Assembly: GCF_018612915.1 (NCBI RefSeq)
Contig: NZ_JAGGRL010000002.1
Location: forward strand, 1 to 64,000
Length of the DNA: 64,000 bases
Direction: 5' to 3'
Source of the DNA: Stenotrophomonas sp. ISL-67
GTDB lineage: Bacteria > Pseudomonadota > Gammaproteobacteria > Xanthomonadales > Xanthomonadaceae
Part shown: positions 54,186-63,809 of the stretch, one piece after another
How the letters are laid out: every line of letters starts with the position of its first letter
Position numbering within the stretch: position 1 is the stretch's first letter
Notes under the pieces: model-generated
Database searches by the model: none
What the model was told of the DNA's origin: nothing
Seen by the model: the letters and a program-made list of their open reading frames with translations, nothing else
Translations under genes and position numbers: made by a program

Positions 54186-54728
54186 TCAGGCGTGAAGCGG
54201 CGGGCCACGCGCGGCGTGGGCAGGCCAGCGCAGCGAACGCGGCGCGGCGACGGTGCGCAGCACCGCAGGAGCGATCACCGGCAGGGCCGGCAACAACAGG
54301 ATCAGGACGGCCAGCCACGGCATCAGCCGCGAGGCCATCATGCAGTACTCGCACGCCTCGCCATGGCCGGCGTGCGGGTCGAGCGGGGGCGCGGCGGGGG
54401 CGCGTGTGGCGTCCGTAACGTCGGCGGTGCTGGAGGCCATCGGCATGTGGTGCATGCCCTGATGCATGCTCTGATGCATGCTCTGATGCATGCCCTGATG
54501 CATGTCCTGATGGTTCGTGCCCTCGTGCTGCATGCCGGCGTCATCCACCCGGGGCAACGTCTCGACCACCGCCGCAGGCATCACGTGCGCCATGCCGCCC
54601 GGCATCACCATCACCGGGTCGCCCTGCGCCTGCTGCCAGCGACTGAGCAGCGGCGCCAGCGCCATCAGCAGCGTCGCCACGAAGGCGAGCTGCAGCAGGA
54701 CGGCATACGGGCGGCGACGGCGGTTCAC
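54186..54728 (-). CDS. DUF2946-like Met/His-rich copper-associated protein
   Basis: 180-aa protein with two hydrophobic segments (about residues 8-28 and 134-158) and a polar loop between them. The loop holds a tandem MHQG/MHQS repeat (about residues 73-92), a Met/His-rich array suited to binding Cu(I), and later HAGHGEACEYCMM with a CxxC pair. DUF2946 proteins commonly accompany TonB copper receptors. GTG start with GGAG very close. It precedes the receptor on the same strand. Confidence 0.75.
   Translation of the reverse strand: MNRRRRPYAVLLQLAFVATLLMALAPLLSRWQQAQGDPVMVMPGGMAHVMPAAVVETLPRVDDAGMQHEGTNHQDMHQGMHQSMHQSMHQGMHHMPMASSTADVTDATRAPAAPPLDPHAGHGEACEYCMMASRLMPWLAVLILLLPALPVIAPAVLRTVAAPRSLRWPAHAARGPPLHA
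54451..54510 (-). repeat. five tandem 12-bp units coding MHQG/MHQS
   Basis: Units of the form TGCATGCCCTGA (plus strand) repeat five times with one-base changes. Copy number can vary by slippage and would lengthen or shorten the metal-binding loop. Confidence 0.9.
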
Positions 54729-55095
54729 CGCTCCATGGTACCGCCCAGGCTCCCCCCGGAGGCCGCAGTAGTCCGTGCGACCAACCGTCGCAGAGGGCCG
54801 GCCAACGTTATGCCCACCGTCCTGGCGGGCACCCTTCGGGCCGTCGCTACGCGACGTTGAGAACGGCTCCGGCCGTTCTCTTCGGCGCTACCGGCGGTAG
54901 CTGTTGGTCAATTGGGGGATCCCGATGGGCCCATGGTTGATTGATCCCGATCCCAATGGGCCCGTAACAATTCGTAGCCCCGGCCGTTGGCCGGACACCG
55001 CGCGCAGCGCGGCACAAGCATCCGAAGGCGGTGAATTGCCGGCGGCCACCATCTGACCAACGTTCAACCCCAACCGAAGCCGCCCGCGGACACCC
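54729..55095. other. 367-base intergenic region, repeat-rich
   Basis: Holds the reversed copy of the 98-bp repeat (54795-54892), then a palindrome around GGGATCCCGATGGGCCCA and SMAG-like fragments to about 55015. No gene seen. Confidence 0.6.
54795..54892 (-). repeat. 98-bp composite repeat, copy 2
   Basis: Reverse complement matches 33694-33791 with about five or six differences over 98 bases, much longer than an ordinary SMAG unit. Confidence 0.88.
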
Positions 55096-56079
55096 TTAAA
55101 CCGTAATCGTCTGCGTCAACGATTCCCACGTCGGCGGCAACGGCCAATCCGCCTCCTGGTTGCCGTCAATCACCCGGCGCAGGTCACGGGTGTCGATCTG
55201 CGGGGCCAGCACGTGCACCAGTTCCAGCGCGTAATCGCGCAGCACCCGGTCGCGCGGCAGCACCGCCCAGGCGATGCATTCGTCGATCGGGGCCGGCGCC
55301 GGCCAGGAGCGCAGGTCTTCATCCCCGGCGTTGACCGCCATTTCGGCCAGCAGGCCCACGCCCAGCCCGGTGCGCACATAGGTCTTGATGAGGTCCGCGT
55401 CCAGCGCGGTCAGCGCGATGTCCGGGGTCAGCCCGGACGCGGCGAAGGCGCGCTGCAGCGAAGAACTCCCCCGGGTGGAAGATTCGTAGCTGATCAACGG
55501 CTGGGACGACAGCGCCTGCAGGTCCGGCGCCGCACCGGGGCGGTCGAGCGGGTGGCCGCGCGGCACCAGCACCAGCCGGCGCCAGCGGTACAGCGGAATG
55601 GCAATGCCGGCGGTGGGTTCGGCGCCCGCGGTGCTGATGATGGCGATGTCCGCATCGCCCTGGCTGAGCAGGTCCAGCGCATCGCTTTCGGCGGCCTGCT
55701 GCAGGTGCACGCTGACCTGCGGGTAGGCCTGCTTGATGCGCGCCACCGCCGGCGGCAGCACGAACCGCGCCTGGGTGTGGGTGGTGGTCAGGATCAGCTG
55801 GCCCTGGCTCTCGCGGCGCTGGTTGGCCGCGTAGGTGCGGATGTTGTTGGCTTCGCCCAGCACCGCACGGGCGCGGCCGATGACTTCCACGCCGGCCGGG
55901 GTCACCGCTTCCAGGCTGCGGCCCTTGCGCACGAACAGCAGGAAGCCCAGTTCATCTTCCAGCTGCTTGAGCTGCTTGGACAGGCCGGGCTGGGTGGCGT
56001 GCACCCGGGAGGCCGCCAGCGTGATGTTGAGCTCGGCGTCGGCGATGGCGACCAGGTAACGGAGTTGGGTCAGCGTCAT
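55096..56079 (-). CDS. cysB: LysR-type regulator CysB
   Basis: 327-aa LysR-type activator of sulfur assimilation. The N-terminal helix-turn-helix (MTLTQLRYLVAIADAELNITLAASRVHATQPGLSKQ, about 1-60) has the CysB-type ALNIT-like stretch; the C-terminal effector domain contains TTTHTQARFVLPP and GLGVGLLAEMA. It would sense O/N-acetylserine. Divergent from cysK, sharing a 234-base gap with a LysR-type inverted repeat. Cbl-like paralogues are hard to exclude. Confidence 0.9.
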   Translation of the reverse strand: MTLTQLRYLVAIADAELNITLAASRVHATQPGLSKQLKQLEDELGFLLFVRKGRSLEAVTPAGVEVIGRARAVLGEANNIRTYAANQRRESQGQLILTTTHTQARFVLPPAVARIKQAYPQVSVHLQQAAESDALDLLSQGDADIAIISTAGAEPTAGIAIPLYRWRRLVLVPRGHPLDRPGAAPDLQALSSQPLISYESSTRGSSSLQRAFAASGLTPDIALTALDADLIKTYVRTGLGVGLLAEMAVNAGDEDLRSWPAPAPIDECIAWAVLPRDRVLRDYALELVHVLAPQIDTRDLRRVIDGNQEADWPLPPTWESLTQTITV

Positions 56080-56142
56080 GGGCGTGCGCGCAGCAGGAAG
56101 GAAGGGGCAAGCCGACTGTAAGGCAGTTGCCGTCACCAGCTT

Positions 56143-56161
56143 ATAACCAAATGTTGTTTAT
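56143..56161. promoter_or_regulatory. candidate CysB operator between cysB and cysK
   Basis: Imperfect inverted repeat ATAACCAA-ATG-TTGTTTAT with one mismatch, in an AT-rich patch 64-82 bases from the cysB start. LysR regulators commonly bind such sites to control themselves and the divergent gene. Confidence 0.5.
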
Positions 56162-56313
56162 GAAGGTAATCAGGTCATTTCGCGTCCTCATATGCTGGCG
56201 CTACGGTCTGGCGGAACCCGTTGCTGCCGACGCGCGACACCACCTGCGCGGTACCCCCTCCCCGGCTGCGGCTGTGTCCGTGGCCTGTCATCGACCTTCC
56301 GTGGAGCATTCCC

Positions 56314-57273
56314 ATGGCCCTGTACAACTCGATCCTGGATACCATCGGCAACACCCCGGTCGTGCGCCTGAACCGCATTGCCCCCGACCACGTCACCCTG
56401 TACGCGAAGGTGGAATCGTTCAATCCCGGCGGCTCGGTCAAAGACCGCCTGGCACTGGCGATCATTCTGGATGCCGAAGCCCGTGGCGTGCTCAAGCCCG
56501 GCGACACCATCGTGGAGGCGACCTCGGGCAACACCGGCGTGGCGCTGGCCATGGTGGCCGCCGCGCGCGGCTACAAGTTCGTGGCCACCATGGTGGAGAC
56601 CTTCTCCATCGAGCGCCGCAAGCTGATGCGTGCCTATGGCGCCAAGGTGATCCTGACCCCGGCAGCTGAGCGCGGTTCGGGCATGGTCAAGCGCGCCCGT
56701 GAACTGGCCGAGGAACACGGCTGGTTCCTGGCCAGCCAGTTCACCAACCCGGCCAACCCGGCCTACCACCGCAACACCACGGCGGCCGAGATCCTGCGCG
56801 ATTTCGCCGGCACGCGGCTGGACTACTTCGTGACCGGCTGGGGCACCGGCGGCACCCTCACCGGCGTGGGCGAGGTGCTGAAAGTAGCGCGCCCGGAAAC
56901 CCGCATCATCGCCACCGAGCCGGAAGGCGCAGCGCTGCTGGGCGGCGCGGAGTGGAAGCCGCACAAGATCCAGGGCTGGACCCCGGACTTCGTGCCGGAC
57001 GTGCTCAACCGCGAGGTCTACGATGAGCTGCTGAGCATCGACGACACCCGCGCGATCGACACCGCGCGCCGGCTGGCGGCCGAGGAAGGCATCTTCGTCG
57101 GTATCTCGGCCGGTGCCACGGTTGCCAGCGCGCTGGATGTGGCTGCCAAGGCGGCGCCCGGCAGCGTGCTGCTGGCGATGCTGCCCGACACCGGCGAGCG
57201 CTACTTCTCCACGCCGCTGTTTGCCGATATCAATGAAGGCTCGGACGACGACTGGCTGGCCGGTACGCCCTGA
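56314..57273 (+). CDS. cysK: cysteine synthase A
   Basis: PLP enzyme joining O-acetylserine and sulfide to cysteine. 319 aa. PLP Lys is about residue 43 in NPGGSVKDR; substrate loop TSGNTGVALAM; phosphate-binding GTGGTLTG; and SAGATVASAL near the end. ATG at 56314 with GGAG 8 bases upstream. Divergent from cysB. A SMAG-like palindrome follows the stop (57290-57321). Confidence 0.95.
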   Translation: MALYNSILDTIGNTPVVRLNRIAPDHVTLYAKVESFNPGGSVKDRLALAIILDAEARGVLKPGDTIVEATSGNTGVALAMVAAARGYKFVATMVETFSIERRKLMRAYGAKVILTPAAERGSGMVKRARELAEEHGWFLASQFTNPANPAYHRNTTAAEILRDFAGTRLDYFVTGWGTGGTLTGVGEVLKVARPETRIIATEPEGAALLGGAEWKPHKIQGWTPDFVPDVLNREVYDELLSIDDTRAIDTARRLAAEEGIFVGISAGATVASALDVAAKAAPGSVLLAMLPDTGERYFSTPLFADINEGSDDDWLAGTP

Positions 57274-57535
57274 ACGAACGCCATGGCCGCGATGCAGCGG
57301 GGCAGAGCCCCGCTCTACCGCCCTCCGACGCCCCCCCCTGCGGTGGGCGTCTGCGTTTTGAACGCTCCCTTCATCCGCCGTGAAGCCGGCTCGCCGCAAG
57401 GTAGGAATGTCGGTCGGTGCCCGCCGGGTCGCACGGCCTGAGACGACGATGACGCAGTCTGGACACCCTGGCCGCTAGCGTGTGAGGCGGCAGTCATCCC
57501 GTTGTATGGACCCGGTATAGGAAGGAGCGGCACGC

Positions 57536-58132
57536 ATGAAGATCGAAGTGTGGCAGGGCGACATCACGACCCTGGCGGTGGATGCGATCGTCAATGCGGC
57601 CAACGAGTCCCTGCTCGGCGGTGGCGGCGTGGACGGTGCGATCCATCGCGCCGCCGGGCCGCAGTTGCTGGCCGAATGCGCGGCGTTGCCGGAAATCCGC
57701 CCGGGCATGCGCTGCCCGACAGGCGAGGTACGCGCCACCGCCGGCTACAACCTGCCGGCGCGGCATGTGCTGCACACGGTGGGTCCGGTGTGGCAGGACG
57801 GCCAGCGCGATGAGCCGGCACTGCTGGCCAACTGCTATTGGAAGTCACTGCAGTTGGCCGAGCAGCTGGGCCTGCATTCCATCGCGTTCCCGGCGATCAG
57901 CTGCGGCGTGTACGGCTATCCGCTGCACCAGGCCGCGCATATTGCCGCCACCGAAACGCTGACCTGGCAGCGTTCACACCGCGAGCCGCAGCGGATCATC
58001 CTGGTGGCCTACAACGCGGCGACCTTCAAGGTGTACCAGCAGGCGCTGGCGGCGCTGGGCCAGGCCGCAGCGTTGCCTGCCGCCAGCCTGGCGTCGACCC
58101 CGGTAGAGCCACGCTCTGCGTGGCTGACGTAG
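57536..58132 (+). CDS. macrodomain O-acetyl-ADP-ribose deacetylase (YmdB-like)
   Basis: 198-aa macrodomain hydrolase acting on O-acetyl-ADP-ribose or mono-ADP-ribosylated targets. Motifs [27 protein letters not shown] and [12 protein letters not shown] form the ADP-ribose pocket; VGPVWQDG follows. ATG at 57536 with GGAAGGAG upstream. The last ten codons ([10 protein letters not shown]) and the TAG stop are encoded by a SMAG-type repeat, so the natural C-terminus probably ended earlier. Confidence 0.92.
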   Translation: MKIEVWQGDITTLAVDAIVNAANESLLGGGGVDGAIHRAAGPQLLAECAALPEIRPGMRCPTGEVRATAGYNLPARHVLHTVGPVWQDGQRDEPALLANCYWKSLQLAEQLGLHSIAFPAISCGVYGYPLHQAAHIAATETLTWQRSHREPQRIILVAYNAATFKVYQQALAALGQAAALPAASLASTPVEPRSAWLT

Positions 58133-58170
58133 GCCCCGGCGAAACCCAGCCACGCAGGGCGTGGCTCTAC
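58102..58170. repeat. SMAG-like inverted pair
   Basis: Facing units GGTAGAGCCACGCTCTGCGTGGC and its near complement about 20 bases apart; the left unit is read as the end of the macrodomain gene. Confidence 0.85.
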
Positions 58171-58182
58171 GCCGCGGGGCTC

Positions 58183-58215
58183 AAAAAAAACGCCGGCGAT
58201 CAGCCGGCGTTTTTT
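58183..58215. terminator. bidirectional rho-independent terminator
   Basis: AAAAAAAA-CGCCGGC-GATCA-GCCGGCG-TTTTTT: works for both the macrodomain gene (plus) and the aldolase gene (minus), which converge here. Confidence 0.9.
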
Positions 58216-58237
58216 CACCACATGCGGACGGCGAGGA

Positions 58238-59242
58238 TCAGCCGTTCCACTTGCCCAGTGCAGCCTGGCCGTTTTCCCTGGCGCGGTCGTACACGGTCTG
58301 CTGTGCCTTGGCGACATTGGCCTTGGTGTCCTTGGCCCACAGCTTCAGCGCGGCCTGCTGCATGGCGCGGCCGTAGGAGAAGCTCAGCGGCCACGGCAGG
58401 TTGCCCATCTGGTTCATGGCGTTGAGGTGGGCGGTGGACTGTTCGTCGCCCTGGCCGCCGGACAGGAACACCACGCCCGGCAGGATCGCCGGCACGGTGC
58501 TCTTGAGGCACATGACGGTCGATTCGGCCACTTCCTCGACATCGGCCTGCTCGTCGCAGCCCTTGCCGGAGATGACCATCGAGGCCTTCAGGATGGTGCC
58601 TTCCAGCAGCACGTTCTGCTGGTACAGCGCGTCGAACAGCGAACGCAGGGTGGCTTCGGTGACTTCGTAGCAGGTTTCGATGTCGTGGTCGCCGTCCATG
58701 ATCACTTCCGGCTCGACCATCGGCACCAGGCCGCATTCCTGGCACAGCGCGGCATAACGGGCCAGCGCGTGGGCGTTGGATTCGATGCAGGTGCCCGACG
58801 GAATGCTTTCGCCGATGTTGATCACCGCGCGCCACTTGGCGAAGCGCGCACCCAGCTTGTAGTACTCCTGCAGGCGCTCACGCAGGCCGTCGAGGCCTTC
58901 GGTGACCAGTTCGCCCGGGCAGCCGGCCAGCGGGTGGGCGCCCTTGTCGACCTTGATGCCCGGGATCATGCCGTTGTCGGCCATGTACTTGGCGAACGGC
59001 ACGCCGTCCCTGGTGGACTGGCGGATGGTTTCGTCGTAGAGGATCGCGCCGGAAATGTGCTCGTTGAGCTTCGGCGTGGTCAGCAGCAGCTCGCGGTAGG
59101 CACGACGGTTCTCTTCGGTGTTCTCGATGCCCACGCTGGCGAAGCGCTTGGCGATGGTACCGGTGGATTCGTCGATGGCGATGATGCCCTTGCCCGGGGC
59201 GACCATGGCCTGGGCGGTTTCGGCCAGCTGTTCGATGCTCAT
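58238..59242 (-). CDS. class I fructose-bisphosphate aldolase
   Basis: 334-aa Schiff-base aldolase of the eukaryote-like class I family; splits fructose-1,6-bisphosphate to DHAP and G3P in glycolysis and the reverse in gluconeogenesis. Schiff-base Lys is about residue 219 (LEGTILKASMV); GKGIIAIDES and EPEVIMDGDHDI are conserved, as is the phosphate-binding FLSGGQGDEQST. AGGAAAT precedes the ATG. It is followed on the same strand by pyk and pgk in separate transcription units. Confidence 0.95.
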   Translation of the reverse strand: MSIEQLAETAQAMVAPGKGIIAIDESTGTIAKRFASVGIENTEENRRAYRELLLTTPKLNEHISGAILYDETIRQSTRDGVPFAKYMADNGMIPGIKVDKGAHPLAGCPGELVTEGLDGLRERLQEYYKLGARFAKWRAVINIGESIPSGTCIESNAHALARYAALCQECGLVPMVEPEVIMDGDHDIETCYEVTEATLRSLFDALYQQNVLLEGTILKASMVISGKGCDEQADVEEVAESTVMCLKSTVPAILPGVVFLSGGQGDEQSTAHLNAMNQMGNLPWPLSFSYGRAMQQAALKLWAKDTKANVAKAQQTVYDRARENGQAALGKWNG

Positions 59243-59375
59243 GTATTTCCTGTGGCGGGTGCGGGAAAAACACGATTATAGCGGGCCGCTTCCGTGAACT
59301 GCCTGTTCACGGAATCTGGAAGCGATTCCATCGGGTAATCGGTGACCGATGTTGATCGCGGCGATCATTACCGCC

Positions 59376-59465
59376 TGGGTCGGCCAACGGCCGACGCTAC
59401 CGGTTGCGCGCGTAGAGCCGGGCTCTGCCCGGCTGCGCACGGGCCGGGCAGAGCCCGGCGCTACC
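59376..59465. repeat. SMAG-like repeats between aldolase and pyk
   Basis: One GTCGGCCAACGGCCGAC palindrome and one facing pair of GTAGAGCCGGGCTCTGCCCGGC units ending GCTACC next to the pyk stop codon. Confidence 0.8.
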
Positions 59466-60932
59466 TCAGAGGTCGCCCAGGCCGCCGGCGCGGCCGTCTT
59501 CACCCACTTCCAGCAGGCGCAGGGTGTTGGTGGCGCCATGGGTTTCCATGTGCTCGCCGCTGGTGAACACCACGCGGTCGCCGGCCTGCAGCTGGTTGGC
59601 TTCCACCAGCAGGCGGATGCTGCCGCGTGCCGCTTCACGCGGGGTGAAGCCGCGGCTGTCGAAATTGATCGGGAACACATCGCGCATCAGCGCCATCTGG
59701 CGGCGGGCGCCGTCGTGGCGGGTCACCGCGAACACCGGTGCCGAGGCGCGGAAGCGCGACAGGTAGCGCGCGGTGCCGCCGGATTCGGTCATCGCCACGA
59801 TCGCGCGCACGCCCACGTGCTGGGACAGGAACATGGTGGCCATGGCAATGGCCTGGTCGGCACGTTCCAGGTTGCGCGGCGAGGCGCCGAAATCGGTCTC
59901 GGTCTGGAACTGGCGTTCGGCACCCAGGCAGATGCGGGCCATGGCCTCGACGGCCTTGACCGGGTACGCGCCAGCCGCGGTTTCGGCCGACAGCATCACG
60001 GCGTCGGTGCCGTCGATGACCGAGTTGGCCACGTCCAGCACTTCGGCGCGGGTCGGGATCGGGCTTTCGACCATCGACTGCAGCATCTGCGTGGCGGTGA
60101 TCACCACCTTGTTCTGGGCCAGCGAGGCCTTGATGATCTTCTTCTGCAGGCCCGGCAGTTCGGCATCACCGATTTCCACGCCGAGGTCACCCCGGGCGAC
60201 CATCACCACGTCGCTGGCATCGACGATTTCTTCGAGATTCTCGATGGCTTCGGTGCGCTCGATCTTGGACACCAGCGCGGCATAGCAGCCGTGCGACTCG
60301 GCGATGGCGCGGGCATCGTTCATGTCCTGCGCGTTGCGGCAGAACGAGACGGCGATGAAGTCCACGCCGATCTTGGCCACGATGCCGATCAGTTCCTTGT
60401 CGCGCTCGGTCAGCGCGCCCAGCGACAGCCCACCGCCCTGCTTGTTCAGGCCCTTGCGGTCGGACAGCACGCCATCGTTGAGCACGGTGTTGACGATGCG
60501 CTCGCCCTGCACTTCCACCACCTGCAGCTGCATCAGGCCGTCGTCGAGCAGCAGCACGTCACCGGCCACCACGTCCTGCGGCAGGCCCAGGTAGCTCACG
60601 CCGACCTGGGTGGTATCGCCGGCCGGCGCATTCGTCGAGGCGACCAGATCGAAGCGGTCGCCCGCCTTGAGGTGGATCTTGCCTTCGGTGAAACGCTCGA
60701 TGCGGATCTTCGGGCCCGGCAGGTCCGCCAGGATGCCCACTTCCACGCCCACGCGCTGGGCGGCGGCGCGCACGTCGGCGGCGCGCTTGGCCTGGCCGGA
60801 CGGGTCGCCGTGGCTGAAGTTGAGGCGGACCACGTTCACGCCGGCGCGGAACAGATCCTCCAGCACGCCCGGCGGGTCGGTTGCCGGTCCGAGGGTGGCA
60901 AGGATCTTCGTACGGCGCTGACGCTCAATCAT
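59466..60932 (-). CDS. pyk: pyruvate kinase
   Basis: Converts PEP and ADP to pyruvate and ATP, last step of glycolysis. 488 aa: N-terminal RRTKILATLGPATD, barrel with VVRLNFSHGD, the catalytic-Lys signature ALVSKIERTEAI, metal-binding MVARGDLGVEIG, and the C-terminal regulatory domain (about 355-488). Length and motifs fit the pykA/pykF types; the allosteric effector cannot be read off. Confidence 0.96.
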   Translation of the reverse strand: MIERQRRTKILATLGPATDPPGVLEDLFRAGVNVVRLNFSHGDPSGQAKRAADVRAAAQRVGVEVGILADLPGPKIRIERFTEGKIHLKAGDRFDLVASTNAPAGDTTQVGVSYLGLPQDVVAGDVLLLDDGLMQLQVVEVQGERIVNTVLNDGVLSDRKGLNKQGGGLSLGALTERDKELIGIVAKIGVDFIAVSFCRNAQDMNDARAIAESHGCYAALVSKIERTEAIENLEEIVDASDVVMVARGDLGVEIGDAELPGLQKKIIKASLAQNKVVITATQMLQSMVESPIPTRAEVLDVANSVIDGTDAVMLSAETAAGAYPVKAVEAMARICLGAERQFQTETDFGASPRNLERADQAIAMATMFLSQHVGVRAIVAMTESGGTARYLSRFRASAPVFAVTRHDGARRQMALMRDVFPINFDSRGFTPREAARGSIRLLVEANQLQAGDRVVFTSGEHMETHGATNTLRLLEVGEDGRAGGLGDL

Positions 60933-61117
60933 GGTTAAAGGGCTCCCGGGAAAGGATTGAAATTAGCACACCCTTCACGTCCCATGAATACGTTTACAGC
61001 ATTGTCGCGGCTGGGTTCTGCCGATGTCCTGCAGACAGTCCAACCAGACCGTGCAGGACAGGCCCGGACCCGGCGACGACATGCGGCGGCGTACGGAGCG
61101 CCGCCGCAGGAAACAAC

Positions 61118-62293
61118 TCAGCTGCCGCGCGCTTCCAGTGCGGCGACCGCCGGCAGGGTCTTGCCCTCGAGGAACTCGAGGAAGGCGCCGCCACCGGTGG
61201 AGATGTAGCTGACCTGGTCGGCGATGTCGTACTTGTCGACAGCGGCCAAGGTGTCACCGCCACCGGCAATGGAGAACGCCGGCGACGTGGCGATGGCGTG
61301 GGCCAGCGCCTGGGTGCCGTGGCTGAAGGATTCGAACTCGAATACGCCAACCGGGCCGTTCCAGACCACGGTACCGGCCTTGGCGATCAGGCCTGCGTAG
61401 TGCTGGGCGGTCTGCGGGCCGATATCCAGGATCAGGTCGTCCTCGGCCACCTCATTGACCGCCTTGACGGTGGCCTCGGCATCGGGGAGGAACTGCCTGG
61501 CCACCACCACGTCGGTGGGCAGCGGAATATCGGCACCACGCGCCTTGGCATCGGCCACGATCTTCCGCGCGGTATCCAGCAGGTCCGGCTCGTACAACGA
61601 CTTGCCCACGGCATGGCCGGCGGCGGCGATGAAGGTATTGGCGATGCCCCCCCCCACGATCAGCTGGTCGACCTTGCCGACCAGGTTGGCCAGCAGCTCC
61701 AGCTTGGTGCTGACCTTGCTGCCGGCCACGATCGCCAGCAGCGGCGGCGCCGGGGCGAGCAGCGCCTTGCCCAGTGCGTCCAGCTCGGCCATCAGCAGCG
61801 GGCCGCCAGCGGCGACCGGCGCGAAGCGGATCACGCCATGGGTGGAGGCCTGGGCGCGGTGCGCGGTGCCGAAGGCATCCATCACGAACACATCGCACAG
61901 CGCGGCGTACTTGCGCGACAGTGTTTCGTCATCCTTGCCCTCGCCCACGTTCATGCGGCAGTTTTCCAGCAGCACGATCGAACCCGGCGCGACCTCCACG
62001 CCGTCGACCCAGTCGCGCACCAGCGGCACGTTCACACCCAGCAGCTGGGACAGGCGCAGCGCCACCGGGGCCAGCGAATCGGCGTCGCTCCATACGCCTT
62101 CCTGCGGGCGGCCCAGGTGCGAGGTGACCATCACCGCCGCGCCCTTTTCCAGTGCCAGCTTCAACGTCGGCAGCGATGCGGTGATGCGCTGTTCGGACGT
62201 GATGCGGCCGTTTTCGATCGGCACGTTCAGGTCCTGGCGGATCAGCACGCGCTTGCCGGAAAGGTCGAGGTCGGTCATGCGAACGATGGACAT
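61118..62293 (-). CDS. pgk: phosphoglycerate kinase
   Basis: Transfers phosphate from 1,3-bisphosphoglycerate to ADP. 391 aa with two Rossmann lobes: [16 protein letters not shown] and SHLGRPQEG in the N-lobe; [33 protein letters not shown] and [13 protein letters not shown] in the C-lobe. ATG at 62293 gives the family N-terminus. Upstream of pyk on the same strand with a 185-base gap; no fba or gap gene is in between. Confidence 0.96.
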   Translation of the reverse strand: MSIVRMTDLDLSGKRVLIRQDLNVPIENGRITSEQRITASLPTLKLALEKGAAVMVTSHLGRPQEGVWSDADSLAPVALRLSQLLGVNVPLVRDWVDGVEVAPGSIVLLENCRMNVGEGKDDETLSRKYAALCDVFVMDAFGTAHRAQASTHGVIRFAPVAAGGPLLMAELDALGKALLAPAPPLLAIVAGSKVSTKLELLANLVGKVDQLIVGGGIANTFIAAAGHAVGKSLYEPDLLDTARKIVADAKARGADIPLPTDVVVARQFLPDAEATVKAVNEVAEDDLILDIGPQTAQHYAGLIAKAGTVVWNGPVGVFEFESFSHGTQALAHAIATSPAFSIAGGGDTLAAVDKYDIADQVSYISTGGGAFLEFLEGKTLPAVAALEARGS

Positions 62294-62390
62294 GGGGCAG
62301 CAACTCTTTGGCGGAAAAGGAAAGGGCGCCGCGCACGGCGCAGACGCCCATTGTAACGGCCGGGGAGCGTCAGCCGGCCACACCCCCGAC

Positions 62391-62465
62391 GGTAGCGCCG
62401 GCCGTTGGCCGGCCTCATGAGCGCCGGGCAGATCTGCATGGGCCGGCCAACGGCCGGCGCTACCG
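62391..62465. repeat. SMAG-like inverted pair
   Basis: Facing GTAGCGCCGGCCGTTGGCCGG units. The right unit supplies the stop codon of the DUF3999 gene. Confidence 0.88.
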
Positions 62466-63809
62466 CTGGTTTCGCAACAGGCTCACGGCGAACCCGCCGA
62501 CGACCAGCACGCCCAGCACCAGCAGGCCCCACAACAGCCAGCGCTTCCAGTCGCGCTCATGCTGCACGGCGGCGTCTCCGGCGAGCACCTGCGGTGGGCC
62601 GTGCACGGTGGCCACGGCCGGTTGCCACTGCGCGCCCTGCTGCTCGCGCAGCTGGGCGATGACCGTACCCACCGGTGCGTCGGTGCGCGCAGCGCGCACG
62701 CTGCCGGCAGCCACGCTGAACGGCGCCTCGCCCTGGCTCAGGAACACCAGCGCTTCAGGCTGGTAACCCAGCTTCAGCGTGGGTGCCGTGCTTACCTGCG
62801 CCTGCGACGCGGTGAGTTTCCAGAAACGGTCGCGGGTCGGCACCGCCAGCGCCTGCGCCCGCGACTGGTTGCGCCCGGCGCTGTCCTGCAGCTGGTAGGC
62901 CACCCACGGCCCGGCGCGCACCTGCCACGGCTGGTTGGGATCGTCGCGGCTGAGCAGGGTCCACTGCACGACGCTGTTGTCGGCGGTGGTGATGTTGGCC
63001 TGCGCGATCGGGAAGCGGCCGTCCAACGTGTATTCGAATTCCCCCGGCTGGCCCGCAGTGCCGGTCAGCGTTCGCCATTGCCAGTCGATCGCCTGCGCGG
63101 TCGGTACGCGTTCGGCCTGCACGGCGGTCAACGGCGGCAGCACGTCGGCGCCCTGCGGCAGGACACGGAAGTACTTCGCCTGCCGCCCGATTTCGATGCG
63201 GCGCTGCTGCAGCCGTTGCCCGTCGTGCTGCAGGTCGACCAGCGGCACGCCCTCGGCCACCGCCTGCCAGTCGCGCAGGTCGTCGCTTGCGTCCACCCGT
63301 ACCCGCACCTGCAGTGCCTGCGCCGCCTGCCAGTCCAGGCGCAGCGCCTGCACGCCGTTGCGCAGCGCGCTGGCGTCCACCAGCCAGCCCCCCGGCTGCG
63401 CACTGCCGCCACTGCGACCGAGCCGCGCCTCGACCCGGCGCACGCTGCCGTCGCTGTTGCGTTCGGTCAGCAGTTGCAGGTCGTCGCTGGCGCCACTGCC
63501 CTGCGCCGGCAGCGGGAACCAGGGCAATGCCTGCCACTGCGCCGGCTGCGCCAACGGCTGGTCGGCCGCCAGCAGCGCCGCGGGCAGGGCCTGGCCCTGC
63601 GCGTTGAACACCTGTACGTCGGCCAGCAGCGGCGAAACCGCACTTCGGTACTGGTCCTCACCCAGGGTCAGCCGGTAGGCGCCGGCCTGCGGCGCCGAAA
63701 GCTGCAGCGGCCACTGTTCACGGTAATCCTGGCGGGCATCGGCTGCCCATAGCGCAGGCGCGGCCACGACAAGCGAAACGGCGGTGATCGCGCGTTGGAA
63801 GAATTTCAC
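62460..63809 (-). CDS. DUF3999 family membrane-anchored periplasmic protein
   Basis: 449 aa. Signal sequence [20 protein letters not shown], a large beta-rich periplasmic part and one C-terminal membrane helix (about residues 420-443) followed by LLRNQR. DUF3999 proteins have no settled function; they pair with DUF2339 proteins, as here. GTG at 63809 with GGAG 7 bases upstream overlaps the DUF2339 stop by 4 bases (GTGA). Its TAG lies in a SMAG repeat. Confidence 0.85.
   Translation of the reverse strand: MKFFQRAITAVSLVVAAPALWAADARQDYREQWPLQLSAPQAGAYRLTLGEDQYRSAVSPLLADVQVFNAQGQALPAALLAADQPLAQPAQWQALPWFPLPAQGSGASDDLQLLTERNSDGSVRRVEARLGRSGGSAQPGGWLVDASALRNGVQALRLDWQAAQALQVRVRVDASDDLRDWQAVAEGVPLVDLQHDGQRLQQRRIEIGRQAKYFRVLPQGADVLPPLTAVQAERVPTAQAIDWQWRTLTGTAGQPGEFEYTLDGRFPIAQANITTADNSVVQWTLLSRDDPNQPWQVRAGPWVAYQLQDSAGRNQSRAQALAVPTRDRFWKLTASQAQVSTAPTLKLGYQPEALVFLSQGEAPFSVAAGSVRAARTDAPVGTVIAQLREQQGAQWQPAVATVHGPPQVLAGDAAVQHERDWKRWLLWGLLVLGVLVVGGFAVSLLRNQR

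Noticed and set aside
61085-61117. GC-rich hairpin after pgk considered as terminator
   Set aside because: A GCGGCGG-type stem is present but no T-tract follows on the minus strand, so I do not call it.
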